This document shows positions 54,693-64,000 of a stretch of 64,000 bases of DNA, in pieces; position 1 is the stretch's first letter, and each line of letters begins with the position of its first letter. The stretch comes from Sarocladium kiliense (taxonomy: Eukaryota; Ascomycota; Sordariomycetes; Hypocreales; Sarocladiaceae). The position numbers and the translations under genes are program-made. Under the pieces are notes generated by a model that searched no databases, was not told the DNA's origin, and was given only the letters and a program-made list of their open reading frames with translations. Where the stretch lies: the NCBI GenBank assembly GCA_030734395.1, contig JAUZTG010000036.1, positions 434,001-498,000 of the forward strand, in the 5' to 3' direction.

Positions 54693-56161
54693 GGGCTACA
54701 CTACTACTTTCACATCACACATCCTTCACATCGCTTTTACGAATTTCTTTCTTCTTTTCTCTTCATCTTTCACTAGGGAGCTTGGCAAATTTTCATTTGG
54801 GATATACCGGTGTTTCTGCTTCATGTTTCACACACCTCTCTTCCATCCCACTCGCGGGATCTTGGATAGACAAGAGACTGCGATGGCATCTGCGCTTCTC
54901 ATCATGGCGCCCCCGGGGGGGGGCACTGAGGAGGCAGCACATAGAATGACGACGTCACGGATATAGACAGATACAGAAGGCTAGCAGCATTCTAGACATA
55001 TAAATCTGTCTTTTTGATGCAATCACTACCAAAAGTCTTCTTATACCCTGATGAGCATCACATCACCAGATAGAGGCACTGCAGCCTGAATAAAAATTAT
55101 CTCACCAAACTGCCTCTCCAGCTTCCTCAAGTGACATGCACCCAAACCTCACCCAGGGTCCCCAGAAACACAGCCCCTCCCCCGACTCTCCTCCGTCCCA
55201 CCTCGACACACGACGAATCGACATCCTTAACAAAACCGGAGACGGGCCCCATACCCGTGGGGCACAACCGTACGACTTGTACCTCCTAAAACCTCCAACG
55301 CAGATCGACCATGCAGGATTCGGGCATCCACGGGCGAGGGAGATGACCGTGCGAGTGGTGATCCCGAACGGGTAGCCGAGATAGTTGGTGCCTCTTGTAT
55401 GGATGAATGATCCTTGGATGGCTGTGTTGGAAAGTCGCTCACTTGGACATGGATACGGGTATCGGTGGTCGCCGACATAGAATTGCACGGATGCAATAAC
55501 CGCTTATCAGCGCGGGTGAGATTGAATTACTGGTTTCAGCAATCAGTGAGTGAGTGATTATCCATCTATACAACACACCATCTCAATCATTCATTGCAAA
55601 ATGTCACATGCAAGACAACAAGTCCAGAGAGCCTAACTGCGCGGTAATTATCGGCTTCTCGAAATCAGGTCATCCATTCATACTCAAGTACCCTCATTCC
55701 AATTACATACAAGCAAAGAGAAGGGCGGAGTAGAGACCAAGGCATTTAGTTCATCATATCCACAAAATCCAGCAAGTATTGAACACATATGCATGTCTTG
55801 CCGACGGCGTCGAGATAGTAAGGAGCGTGTGAATTCCCCGAGAGATACGAGGAAGTGGTACTTGGTTCCTGGAGAGACACCCAGCTGGTGGTAGTATCTC
55901 GGCGCCGAGAGTCGATGATCGACGTGAGGTCGGGAAGATGAGGCCTCGGGGTTATGATCGGGGCGAAGCTGACCGCGAGTATTGGATGCTAGAGCCTGTC
56001 GTAGTGATAGTTGCTGATCAGCATGAGGAAGTAGTTGGAGGCAGCCCATAGCACATGCTCTAGACAGCCAGTGAACTTCTGGGCACGTCCTGCCGTACAC
56101 CAGTACATGGACAGGCCCGGTCGGTATGACTCTGTCCCTCAGTCCTCATCATCTCACATCC
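54693..56161. other. Intergenic region between CECR5-like and RecA-like genes (convergent)
   Basis: No supported gene. Frames at 55102-55488 and 55684-56100 (minus) lack ATG starts or family features. A run of Gs lies at about 54914-54922. Confidence 0.4.
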
Positions 56162-57187
56162 TCACTCATGGAACACATATCCTCCCCAGTCCGACTCAAC
56201 CGCCCATCCCACCCCATCCACAACCCTCTGTCTCTCATCTCTCCTCGCCTTCGCCTCCCTGACCCCCATTCCCATAGCAAACCCTCCCACCTTCTCCCTC
56301 TCCACCCTCAACCAGCCCTTCCACCCAGCAGCAACAACATCCCCAGCTGCGCCAGAGGCTGCCGGACCCGAACCCTCAGCTGCACCAACGACGACCGTGC
56401 CCCACCATTCCCTGCCTCTGCTCTGCGCTGAGCTTTCATCATGGAGCATGAACTCTTCTGCGTCGGCTATGACTGCTTTCAGTTTCTCGTGTGATGCACT
56501 GATGGCGCTTCGAGCGGGCCGTTGGATGTAGAGATGGCGGAGGGAGGAGGTGCCAGGCTCGCAGGTCAGTCTAGTTGGATCGAACCTCCCGTCCAAGTCT
56601 ATGAGGAGAATAGTATAATTGTGAGGTGGTGAGAGGAGCTGAGAGACAATGTGGTAGAGTAGTGGGAGATGGCGACCGGAGAGTGAGAGGGTGGATGATT
56701 TGGTGGATTGAAGGTGACGAGCCTGAATGTCGTCGAGGGGCGGGATGTGTGTTGGTTTGTAGCGGGTAGGTGCTGTGCCGGTGGCTTGTTGAACAGAGAC
56801 GCGAAGGTCTGCGAGAATCTGGGGGGTGTCAGCAGAGCATTCGTGGTTATATCAAGAAGTTGATGGTGGTTGGTGACGCTATCACGGTGGTGGTCGCCTT
56901 GCACCAAGCTCAGAGAGCCAGCATAATCATGGTGGTCATCAGTGGAGGCTGAACGCTAAGAACACAAGTGTCTCTTCAGCGTCGCACGGCTCATCAGATC
57001 ATACCGAAACAGCGGTGCTGATGCCGTGAAGCCATACGGCTGCCGGTCGTGAACGGCAGCATCACCACCCAAGCCCATATCACGCCTCAGGCCACCACCA
57101 CCAAAAACATAGAGAAGCCTCACTCACCTCTTCCAACAACGCCTCCTCCACCTCAACCAACACCCGGCTCCCAACAGCCGCATCCAT
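56162..57187 (-). CDS. Hypothetical protein, possibly XRCC2/Rlp1-like RecA-fold
   Basis: Two exons are inferred: 57187-57128 and 56818-56162, with a 309-bp intron (GTGAGT...CCCCAG), giving 238 aa. The start is MDAAVGSRVLVEVEEALLEE, joined to ILADLRVSVQQATGTAPTRY. A segment TILLIDLDGRFDPTRL resembles the Walker B strand of RAD51 paralogues, followed by LRHLYIQRPA and REWWGTVVVGAAEGSG. The sequence where a Walker A would be expected (LSLSGRHLPLLYHIVSQLL) has no GKT/S. That pattern is reminiscent of XRCC2-type paralogues, where ATP binding can be dispensable, but I cannot confirm the family without a profile search. The C-terminus contains AGWKGWLRVEREKVGGF and ends in WGGYVFHE. The start codon is 73 bp from the divergent Som1 gene. 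A missed small exon in the long intron is possible. Confidence 0.55.
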
Positions 57188-57260
57188 CTTCACTCTTCAC
57201 CTCTCCTCTTCGTCTCTCTCTCTCTGACTCTTCACTCCTTTGCCCCCGCCGCTTCCCAAA

Positions 57261-57784
57261 ATGGCCCCTCCAGCAAGCGTCTTCCCCGCCTCTGATCTCC
57301 CAGATCGCATCCAGTTCAACGCCGAGAACAAGCGTCGCAAACCCGCCGTGCCAGGCGACTCTTCTTCGGCTGCTTCTTCAGGGAGGATTGACCTGTCGGC
57401 CTGCGAGCTGCTGGAGATGATGCAGTGGAATTGTGGCGTCGAGGGGGATGGGCCGGCGGATAGGCCTGTGACGTGTGTGCCTGTGCCGCGCTACTTTCGG
57501 AGGTGAGTCTTGAAGAGCTGCCGATGCGACAGATGAATTGCTGTGAATGAATTTGTTTCTTTCTAAGACGCTGGAGATGATTGAGCGAGAGTGTACTGAT
57601 AGTCATTGATAGGTGCAAAGATGCAAAAGGCACGTTCATGGTTGAGACCACATCATGGGAGGGCACCACTACCAGCAACACCAAAGACAAAGCAGCCAAC
57701 ACATCAGCGTCATCCAGCGCAGACCCAAATCAGAATAAATCTGGGTTAGTAGCTTGGACTTCTTCTGACAAGGCGCCGTGGTGA
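57261..57784 (+). CDS. som1: Som1-like mitochondrial inner membrane peptidase complex subunit
   Basis: Two exons, 57261-57502 and 57613-57784 (intron GTGAGT...GATAG), give 137 aa. The protein starts MAPPASVFPASDLPDRIQFN and contains RIDLSACELLEMMQWNC, VTCVPVPRYFRRCKD and GTFMVETTSWEG, the conserved order and cysteine pattern of fungal Som1 proteins. Som1 is a small subunit of the mitochondrial inner membrane peptidase (Imp1/Imp2) that helps process some exported precursors in the intermembrane space. The C-terminal 40 residues are Ser/Asn/Lys-rich and variable. It is divergent from the RecA-like gene with a very short (73 bp) shared promoter and is followed by two more mitochondrial genes. 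Confidence 0.85.
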
Positions 57785-58422
57785 TTAAGCACAGCTATGG
57801 AATCCGTCTTCTACCTATTTTACCATCACGGTATCGCCCGATATGACATACAGGGCCAGGGCTGCAGCTGCGTGCGCAGATATTGTGCAAAAGCACGACA
57901 TTTCAGTCGTCGAGACTATTCAGATCACTTCCGATACCTCCTCACGGCTCGTGCCAGAAGTGTCAGCTGCTTCGGGAGAACAAGAGTCCAGGTCATGGCA
58001 TGATGCATGAACTGCGTCGCTCCCATAACCACTTAAGGTGACAGGCAGCTCCCGATCTCGAAGCAGACCCCATCTCCAAGATAGCATACCACTACCGTGA
58101 CAGAAGACCCAATGAGTCAACGTCAGCATGGCCAATGTGCCACCACCAGATAGCTCCAATCCAAGGTCATACACCTCAAAGTCAAGACGAAACGTGATGA
58201 TATTTCAATTCCCTCCATCTACTATACACACGATCCTGCGACCATGCTTCTCACGCCTCCCATCCCCGCCCCCGTCCATCCATGTCTATGCATGCGACAA
58301 ATGGAAAACATCGTCGGATTCGCCTTTATAACACAATTGTCCTTGTTTTCTTTGGATATTCCTCGCCCTCTGCGCGCCTATCGACCAGCACTTTACAGAT
58401 AGTTTCGGTTCGAATGCATGGT
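57785..58422. other. Intergenic region between som1 and cox9 (convergent)
   Basis: No gene supported; contains 3' UTRs of both neighbours. Confidence 0.4.
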
Positions 58423-58912
58423 CTACTCCTTGGCCTCCTCGGCGCGCTTCGCCTCGAGCTTGGTGTAGTAGTTGTCACGGGCGTGGGTGCGAGGCATGTG
58501 GTAGCCGTACCTGTCGCAGTCAAAGGTTAGAATCTCGTCAAGCGTGCATCCAATTGATCGTTTTCGGTCCGTAGAGTTCGATCGTTCGTGCACATACCAG
58601 TAGACGTTGGCCATAGCGAAGCCGATACCTGACACGTCGTTAGCCGAACAAGCTCCCTATCGCGAAGCCCGATCCCAGCAAAAGCCGGGAATAGCTTCAG
58701 CCAAAGCAAGTCCAGCACTCACCAAGACCAATGCTCAGGTCAAGGACCAGACGGCGCCGAAGCATCTGTAATCACACCCGTCAGCATCCGAAAGCTCCCT
58801 CAATCAACCCATCGACCCATCCATCCAAAGCTCAACTCCCTTCCCCAATTCCCCCATTGCCGCCCCGGAAAGCTCAGGAAAAACATACACCAGTGATCGG
58901 AGTGACGGCCAT
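58423..58912 (-). CDS. cox9: Cytochrome c oxidase subunit VIIa (Cox9)
   Basis: Four small exons, 58912-58889, 58765-58723, 58628-58598 and 58510-58423, join with canonical introns to a 61-aa protein: MAVTPITG, MLRRRLVLDLSIGLG, IGFAMANVYW and YGYHMPRTHARDNYYTKLEA, ending RAEEAKE. This is the full-length fungal Cox9: a short matrix-side N-terminus, one membrane helix, and a charged C-terminal tail. The yeast protein is similar in size (59 aa) and pattern (ITG.(K/R)RR). It is a small structural subunit of complex IV in the inner mitochondrial membrane. The exons are shorter than usual ORF cut-offs, so the gene is easily missed. It is divergent from the mitoribosomal uL22m gene, 308 bp away. Confidence 0.9.
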
Positions 58913-59220
58913 CTCGAATAGCGTGTGTCGGACAGGTGTTTAAAGGTGTTGGAGGGTTGTCGTTGTTCGGAGTAACGGGGGAAGCAAATAGGTTCGAGGT
59001 GATTTGCTGCTTCCAGCCGAGGACATCACCCGATGGTTCTTGCAAATGGCGCCATCACGTGACCCCTTCTACCAGCAACGCGGCTGAACTCCGGCAGCTT
59101 GATGCTCTGGTCCCTTGCAGCAACTTTCTCCTTCGTGAAGCGACGACACTCCAATTATTGAACATCCAATTCTCCAACTCGACTCGAAGCACCGCGCAGC
59201 GCGTCGAGTATCGTGTCGCC
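58913..59220. promoter_or_regulatory. Bidirectional cox9 / uL22m promoter
   Basis: A 308-bp interval between two divergent nuclear genes for mitochondrial proteins. CGTGAC/GTCACGTG-like sequence (ATCACGTGACC at about 59053-59063) contains a CACGTG E-box. Co-regulation is inferred. Confidence 0.5.
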
Positions 59221-60403
59221 ATGAGTTTACGCCTAGCCGCTCGGCGGCTGGGTCTGCCAGGTACGCAAAAGCCACCTTCAATCTCTCTAACTCTCCCAAT
59301 TCATCTGCACCACATGCCGTGTCTAACAGCTTCACCTCCCAGCGGCGACGTCCTCTCCTTACCTCCCAACCTCAACCGCCCTCCTCCCAACCCAACAACA
59401 CCGCTCCAAATGGGCCGTCAACATCTTCAAAGGCTGGAACAAAGCCGGCTCCAAGGCCTCAGACCAAGCCGGCGGTGACCTCCTAAACGCCAACCTCGAC
59501 GACCCCAAGTCCCGAAAAGCCTACCTCGCCCAACAAACCCCATCCCAACCCTCCTCCACCTCCGACTCCTCCAACATCTTCTCCGACGAAATCGATCCTC
59601 AGCAACCATCGGAAACCTCAGCCGCTCAGCAAGAAACCGGCCAAACACAAGCCTCCGAGGTCAAAACCCGCTCCAACACTGCTCTCGTCACCGATCCCGA
59701 CCCACGCAGCCGCGTCCGCTGGCAGCGCAAAAAGGTCATCCAAATGGTCCGACGAGGCGGCCACCTCACACGCGAGGAACGCATCGCCATGACGGAACGA
59801 ACTCTCACCCACAAATCCGACTGGATCCCTACGTCCACCAAGAAACTCGTCATGCTCGCCCGTCAAATCCTCGGAAAGAATGTCGAGGACGCTATCTCCC
59901 AGATGCAGTGGTCCAAGAAGAAGATGGCCAGGGAGGTCAAGTACCATCTCGAGGAGGCAAGAGATCTGGCGATTGCGCAGAGAGGCATGGGCTTGGGGGC
60001 TGTGACTGGCGAGGCAGCGGGCAAAAAGAACGAGAAGCCCTTGAAGATCAAGACCAAGGATGGCAAGTGGTTGGAGGTCAAGGACCCGACGAGGATGTAT
60101 ATTGCCGAATCATGGGTTGGAAAGGGCCAGTGGCTGGGCAAAGAGATTGACTACAAGGGACGTGGCCGCATGGGTGTGATCAAGCACCCCAAAGCCAGTA
60201 AGTCAACCCTACATCGTTGATTTCCGCTTTTTGCTCATAATTTGTACTAACAATCCTCACCAGGTCTCACCGTCGTTCTCAAGGAGGAGAAGACCCGCGT
60301 GCGCCAGCACCAAGAGCGCGAGGCTAAGAAGGAGGCCGAAGGTCCCTGGGTGCACCACCCCAACCGTGCCGTTCACGGACAGCGCCCTTACTACTCGTGG
60401 TAG
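59221..60403 (+). CDS. mrpl22: Mitochondrial ribosomal protein uL22m (MrpL22)
   Basis: Three exons, 59221-59260, 59343-60197 and 60264-60403, give 344 aa. The N-terminus MSLRLAARRLGLPAATSSP is a likely mitochondrial targeting sequence, followed by RSKWAVNIFKGWNKAG and a long low-complexity Ser/Gln/Pro region. The conserved uL22 domain begins near STKKLVMLARQILGKNVEDA and runs through ISQMQWSKKKMAREVKYHLE, RMYIAESWVGKGQW and IDYKGRGRMGVIKHP, with the last exon encoding LTVVLKEEKTRVRQ. The RGRMGVIKHP...LTVVLKE block is typical of the L22 beta hairpin lining the exit tunnel. It acts in the large mitoribosomal subunit. The intron phases and splice sites all agree. Confidence 0.92.
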
Positions 60404-60903
60404 ATGATGTACAACTCATAAAGTGTACCATATAGAACTGAAGAAAGGAAGCACTGTACCCGAAGAACAGCTTCCAATGGCATGACGAAGCTGTATTAGA
60501 TCAGTGGGAGCCATGGGAGAGCACTAGCATTTCATGCCAAATGTAAATTTTGTATACTACATGCATCAAAAGACAGGCAAACGAACCATCCGTCCATGGT
60601 GCAAATGTCATGATGAACCTGTTCAATTCACGTCCACGCAGGTCTCGAAACAAGTTGATATCATTGTGGCTCAGAATCACATCCCTGCCAGAACATATAA
60701 TATGCAGCAGTGAGCTACATCTTCCATGCCCAGGTCACCACTAGCTAAAAGGACATGCTCCATCCCTCCCACTTGCTCTCCGTGGAATGAATGCCCAGCA
60801 GCACGGCTGCCGAAATGCAGTGACCAAAAAAGGAACAAATCACGCCCGCCAGCCCGCTCCCGTCGGAAACATTAGAACGCCAATCCCTTAACCCTCGCTC
60901 TGC
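60404..60903. other. Intergenic region between uL22m and CFEM genes (convergent)
   Basis: Contains 3' UTRs; no gene supported. Confidence 0.4.
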
Positions 60904-61986
60904 TTACACTACAGTCCGTGGTTCTTGTCGCGGCAGCATGTCCTCATACCGGTTGGTCTGCATCTCAATCACATCACCTCGCTTCTCGGCGAATGGATCA
61001 CGTCGTCCGGTATAATCACCCGCACCGTGAGCAGGCATGGGTTTGGAGATCTCGATGAAGGGGCGGGAGTCTTGCTTGTTGCGCTTGCGAAGGCAGAGCC
61101 AGACGAGCAGGCCGATTCCAGCGAGAGCAGCGGCTCCCGCTCCGACGCCAATCCCAATGATAGCGGTTTGGGAAAGTCCACCCTCGTTCTCATCATCGTT
61201 TTTGTCCTCTTTGTCTTCATCGTCATTGGCGCCGGCAGTTTCTCCTGCGTTGCTGGCCGCAGTTGTCTTGGTAGAAAATGTAGTCGACGATTCCTAGGGT
61301 TCAATGAGCTTCGGCATTCAGCAAAGTAACTTTGCGATTGACTCACAGTTTCTGCCACTGCCGAAGTAGTCTCCGGTGCTGCGGTAGTCTCGGGTTGCAC
61401 AGGTTCAGTAGACGTATCTTGGGCAAGTTCCTCCGTAGACTCGGGAACTGGGGTCGGCTGAGGTTGCTCCTCGGGCTCGGCGGCAGTGGTTGATTCTGGT
61501 GCAGCAGTGGTTTCTGGAGCTGCTGTGGACTCGGCTGCTGGGGGCTGCGTAGCTTCAGGTTCGGCTGCTGGCGCGGAGGTAGATGCTTCCGCAGGGGGTG
61601 CCTGGGCTACGGGAGGTCAGTATATGTAAGGTGGAAGCCTAAGCTCGTATGGAAGTAAACATACCTAGACAGAATCCATCGTTGAGAAAGGTATCGACGC
61701 CACCATCAGCAGAGCCGCAGGGAGTAGCACAATCCCTCACACCGTTCTTGAAGTCGGCGTTGCCGCAAAGACATGCTGCATCATCGGCATTGGCGCAAGA
61801 GAATTTTGTGAAGTCGGCACGGACTTGGGCAGCACAGTTGGCCTAGACAGGAGCAGTCAGTTCTCAAGTCCCAGAAATCCAGGCAATACGTCTGGCTGAG
61901 CTCACCAAACAGGCAGGATCTTGGGCTGTTACAGCAAGAGCCTGGAACGCCCCGAGAGCGATGAAGGCTGATAGAAGGCTGTGCAT
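60904..61986 (-). CDS. CFEM-domain single-pass membrane protein
   Basis: Four exons, 61986-61906, 61842-61665, 61606-61347 and 61293-60904, give 302 aa. A signal peptide (MHSLLSAFIALGAFQALAV) is followed by an eight-cysteine CFEM domain (DPACLANCAAQV, FSCANADDAACLC, VRDCATPC, GFCLG). Next is a long Pro/Thr/Ala/Glu-rich stalk with PAAEST/PETTAAPE repeats, likely O-glycosylated, an acidic stretch, and one transmembrane helix (AIIGIGVGAGAAALAGIGL and following) with a basic stop-transfer RKRNK and a short cytosolic tail. CFEM domains can bind haem or act at the cell surface, and some membrane CFEM proteins act in host sensing or adhesion. A cytosolic tail, rather than a GPI signal, argues for a plasma membrane sensor or wall tether. 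The aspartate expected for haem-binding CFEMs may be among the Asp residues before CLC, but this cannot be settled here. Confidence 0.9.
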
Positions 61987-64000
61987 GTTGATAGTCGTAA
62001 ATTCAAGAATCTTGTAACTTATTCGACTGTTGGGGTTTGAAAAAAGGGTATAAGACGAAGTTGGAGCTGGATCGAAGAAGAAAGAAGTTTGTTTGTCAAA
62101 GTGGGCAACAGCCGGCGATAGCTGAAGAAACGAAGCTGATTTGATGTTCACAGAACTTAGTCGAGAATGTACGAAATTGACGATTGGTCAGTCAAGTCAG
62201 AGCTGAAAAGATTCGACAAGAGAAATCCCGGGTGGCTTTTGTGCAGTGATCGCAGGATGTTGGGATGGTTGCGCAAGGATTCCGGTTTGGCTCCAGCTGG
62301 GAAGTGATGGACAGGTCGACAAGTTGGTGTAAGGCGGTTACTTTGGAAGGAAAGGAAGGCAATTCGAGACGAGCTCTCGAGAGACAAAAAAGAAAGGAAC
62401 GGCAAGGTAATCGGCCTGGAAAAGAGTGACGAGGCACGATGCCGAGGAAAAGAGAGGGGGAGAGAGAGAGAAGAGAGAGGAGGAGGAGGAGCAAGCCGAG
62501 TTGGTGGTATTCGAGGAGGTGACGAGAACCGAAGGAGGATGGACTTCAAGCAGAAGGTGTGACACTAGGCTCAGGGCTGCTGAAGGTACCTGCAATTAGC
62601 CGGTCGCACGGTGCAAGGCTAGGTACCGTCCAACGGCCCCAAGGTCGGGATCCAGGTACCAACATTATAGTGCATTTACTGTGGGGTTTCAGTGGGATCA
62701 TGGGCTCTCTCAGGGCTCTGGCTCAGCCGCTGAAGCCACTGAATGCCAGCCAAGACGCGATCCCAAGACGAACCGGCACAATCCAATGCGGTGGAATTCC
62801 TCGTATAAAATCATGGATGAGGTACTTTGCACTGTAGGCACACATGCTGGGCACTCCCAGGGCTCGTCTCTTCTCGGACAAGGAGGTGTTTCCGCTGAAT
62901 TATGCAATGCACCGCCCCTGCCTGTCCCAGCGCCTACATGCTCCGTACAGTGCCTTACATATAGCTTGATGGGGGCTGCCGCCATCAATCGCCATTGAAG
63001 AAGAGAGGACAGGGGTTCCCCCTGCCAGGCTCGCCAACTCCTTCATTCGTGGAAGCGGCTAGCAGAGTTTGAAGTTAATCAGGGTGCATGGCGGCCACTC
63101 AGCTGCCATATGTATTCACAGCGCACTGTACATGGATAACACGGATGACACGGACTGCCAGCAATGGGCCATGTTTGCGACGCCTCACATTGGAATGCAT
63201 GCGACCAGCGCGTCACCCAACCAGCGATGACCTTTTCTTGATCTGTGCAAGAGATTCCGATCGACGTTGGACAAAGATTCTCGTACTGGAGAGCCCAAGT
63301 ACGATGCTGTGTGACGCCGTTGTCAGGATCTGTTGACGCTCGTATCCATGTGCAACACTCTTTCCCAGATATGGTCTATATCGAGAAGCTGCAGGTTGAT
63401 GAAGCTCAGGAGCAACCGAGCCGCCTTGTTTACTGTTGATAGCGTCCATGAATCATCGTCATCTCGATATACTCAAGCAGGAGGTGGACGATGTTCAGGT
63501 CCAAAGATGATGATAGATGCGCCTTGGATGACATGTCCAGTCCAGTCCATGCATTGGTTGCGTAGCGTTGGATTTTAGCTGTCAGTGAGCTGAGACACTG
63601 AACATACGGTAACGAGAGGGAATAAAGGGGGGGAGGGGTCCCGAACTAAGGCGACGATGGCTGAGATCCCTGCAGAAAATCCCAGTCTAGAAATACTCAG
63701 AATCTGTTTGTCGAACTGATATGCCTTCTGGAATGAGAGACATGTACGCGTGGTGATTCTGAGACAGGATTCCAGCGCGTTAAGAGGTTTGTTGCCGTTA
63801 CTGCTGGTGACAAATGTCAACGAAGCTCAACAAGAATTACCATGTGAATTCTTTCCGTGCAAAGGAAGGCACCATCCGCCAGGGCACTTTCACCTTCGCC
63901 GTCATGAGGAAGGAGCTGCCTCCTTTTGGTCCCCCTTGCTCCTGCCGGATCTACACCAGGGGCTGGCATCAACAGCCCCACTGCATCAGCTCCCTTCAGC
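61987..64000. other. CFEM promoter and right-end region without a clear gene
   Basis: A purine-rich stretch (GAGAGAG/GAGGAGGAGG) lies at about 62452-62490 in the CFEM promoter. The remaining 1.4 kb has only short frames with no family features. A gene could start beyond the right edge. Confidence 0.4.

Noticed and set aside
55102..55488. 128-codon minus-strand frame
   Set aside because: Lacks an ATG start and recognisable features; upstream splice options did not yield a plausible protein.

Overview
The window is from a filamentous ascomycete (Pezizomycotina, probably Sordariomycetes; this placement is inferred). Signs of this are short GT...AG introns of about 45-120 bp with CTGAC/CTAAC branch sites, several Zn(II)2Cys6 regulators, a CFEM protein, Som1, and nuclear mitochondrial genes with fungal exon structure. 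All exon joins below were made by hand from splice signals, reading frame and family knowledge; no search or transcript evidence was available.

Left block (1-15.4 kb): the edge of a Pel-like/galactosaminogalactan (GAG) exopolysaccharide cluster. It holds the N-terminal 40 codons of a spherulin-4/Sph3-like glycoside hydrolase cut by the window edge, a Uge3-like UDP-glucose 4-epimerase, a 3.7-kb gene-free spacer, and a giant (~2877 aa) Gt4c-like membrane protein ending in a PelF-type GT4 domain. A ferric reductase-like gene follows tail-to-tail.

Central block (18.6-47.6 kb): an L-rhamnose utilisation locus. A RhaR-like Zn2Cys6 regulator is divergent from L-rhamnonate dehydratase (lraC-like); L-rhamnose 1-dehydrogenase (lraA-like) follows. 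Then come an 11-exon UDP-glycosyltransferase, a cysteine-rich secreted protein whose first intron has an AT instead of a GT donor, a zinc-ribbon protein, a secreted GH78 alpha-L-rhamnosidase, a secreted GH79-type beta-glucuronidase, a leaderless (presumably intracellular) GH78, a second Zn2Cys6 regulator similar to the first, and a sugar-porter MFS transporter divergent from it. The inferred logic is removal of rhamnose and glucuronic acid outside the cell, import of the sugar or a rhamnoside, further hydrolysis inside, and oxidation by the non-phosphorylated pathway. The lactonase (lraB) and aldolase (lraD) steps are not in the window.

Right block (47.6-64 kb): a 5.7-kb gene-poor stretch, then housekeeping genes: a CECR5-type HAD hydrolase, a possible XRCC2/Rlp1-like RecA-fold protein, Som1, cytochrome c oxidase subunit VIIa (Cox9), mitoribosomal uL22m, and a CFEM single-pass membrane protein. 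The last 2 kb show no convincing gene.
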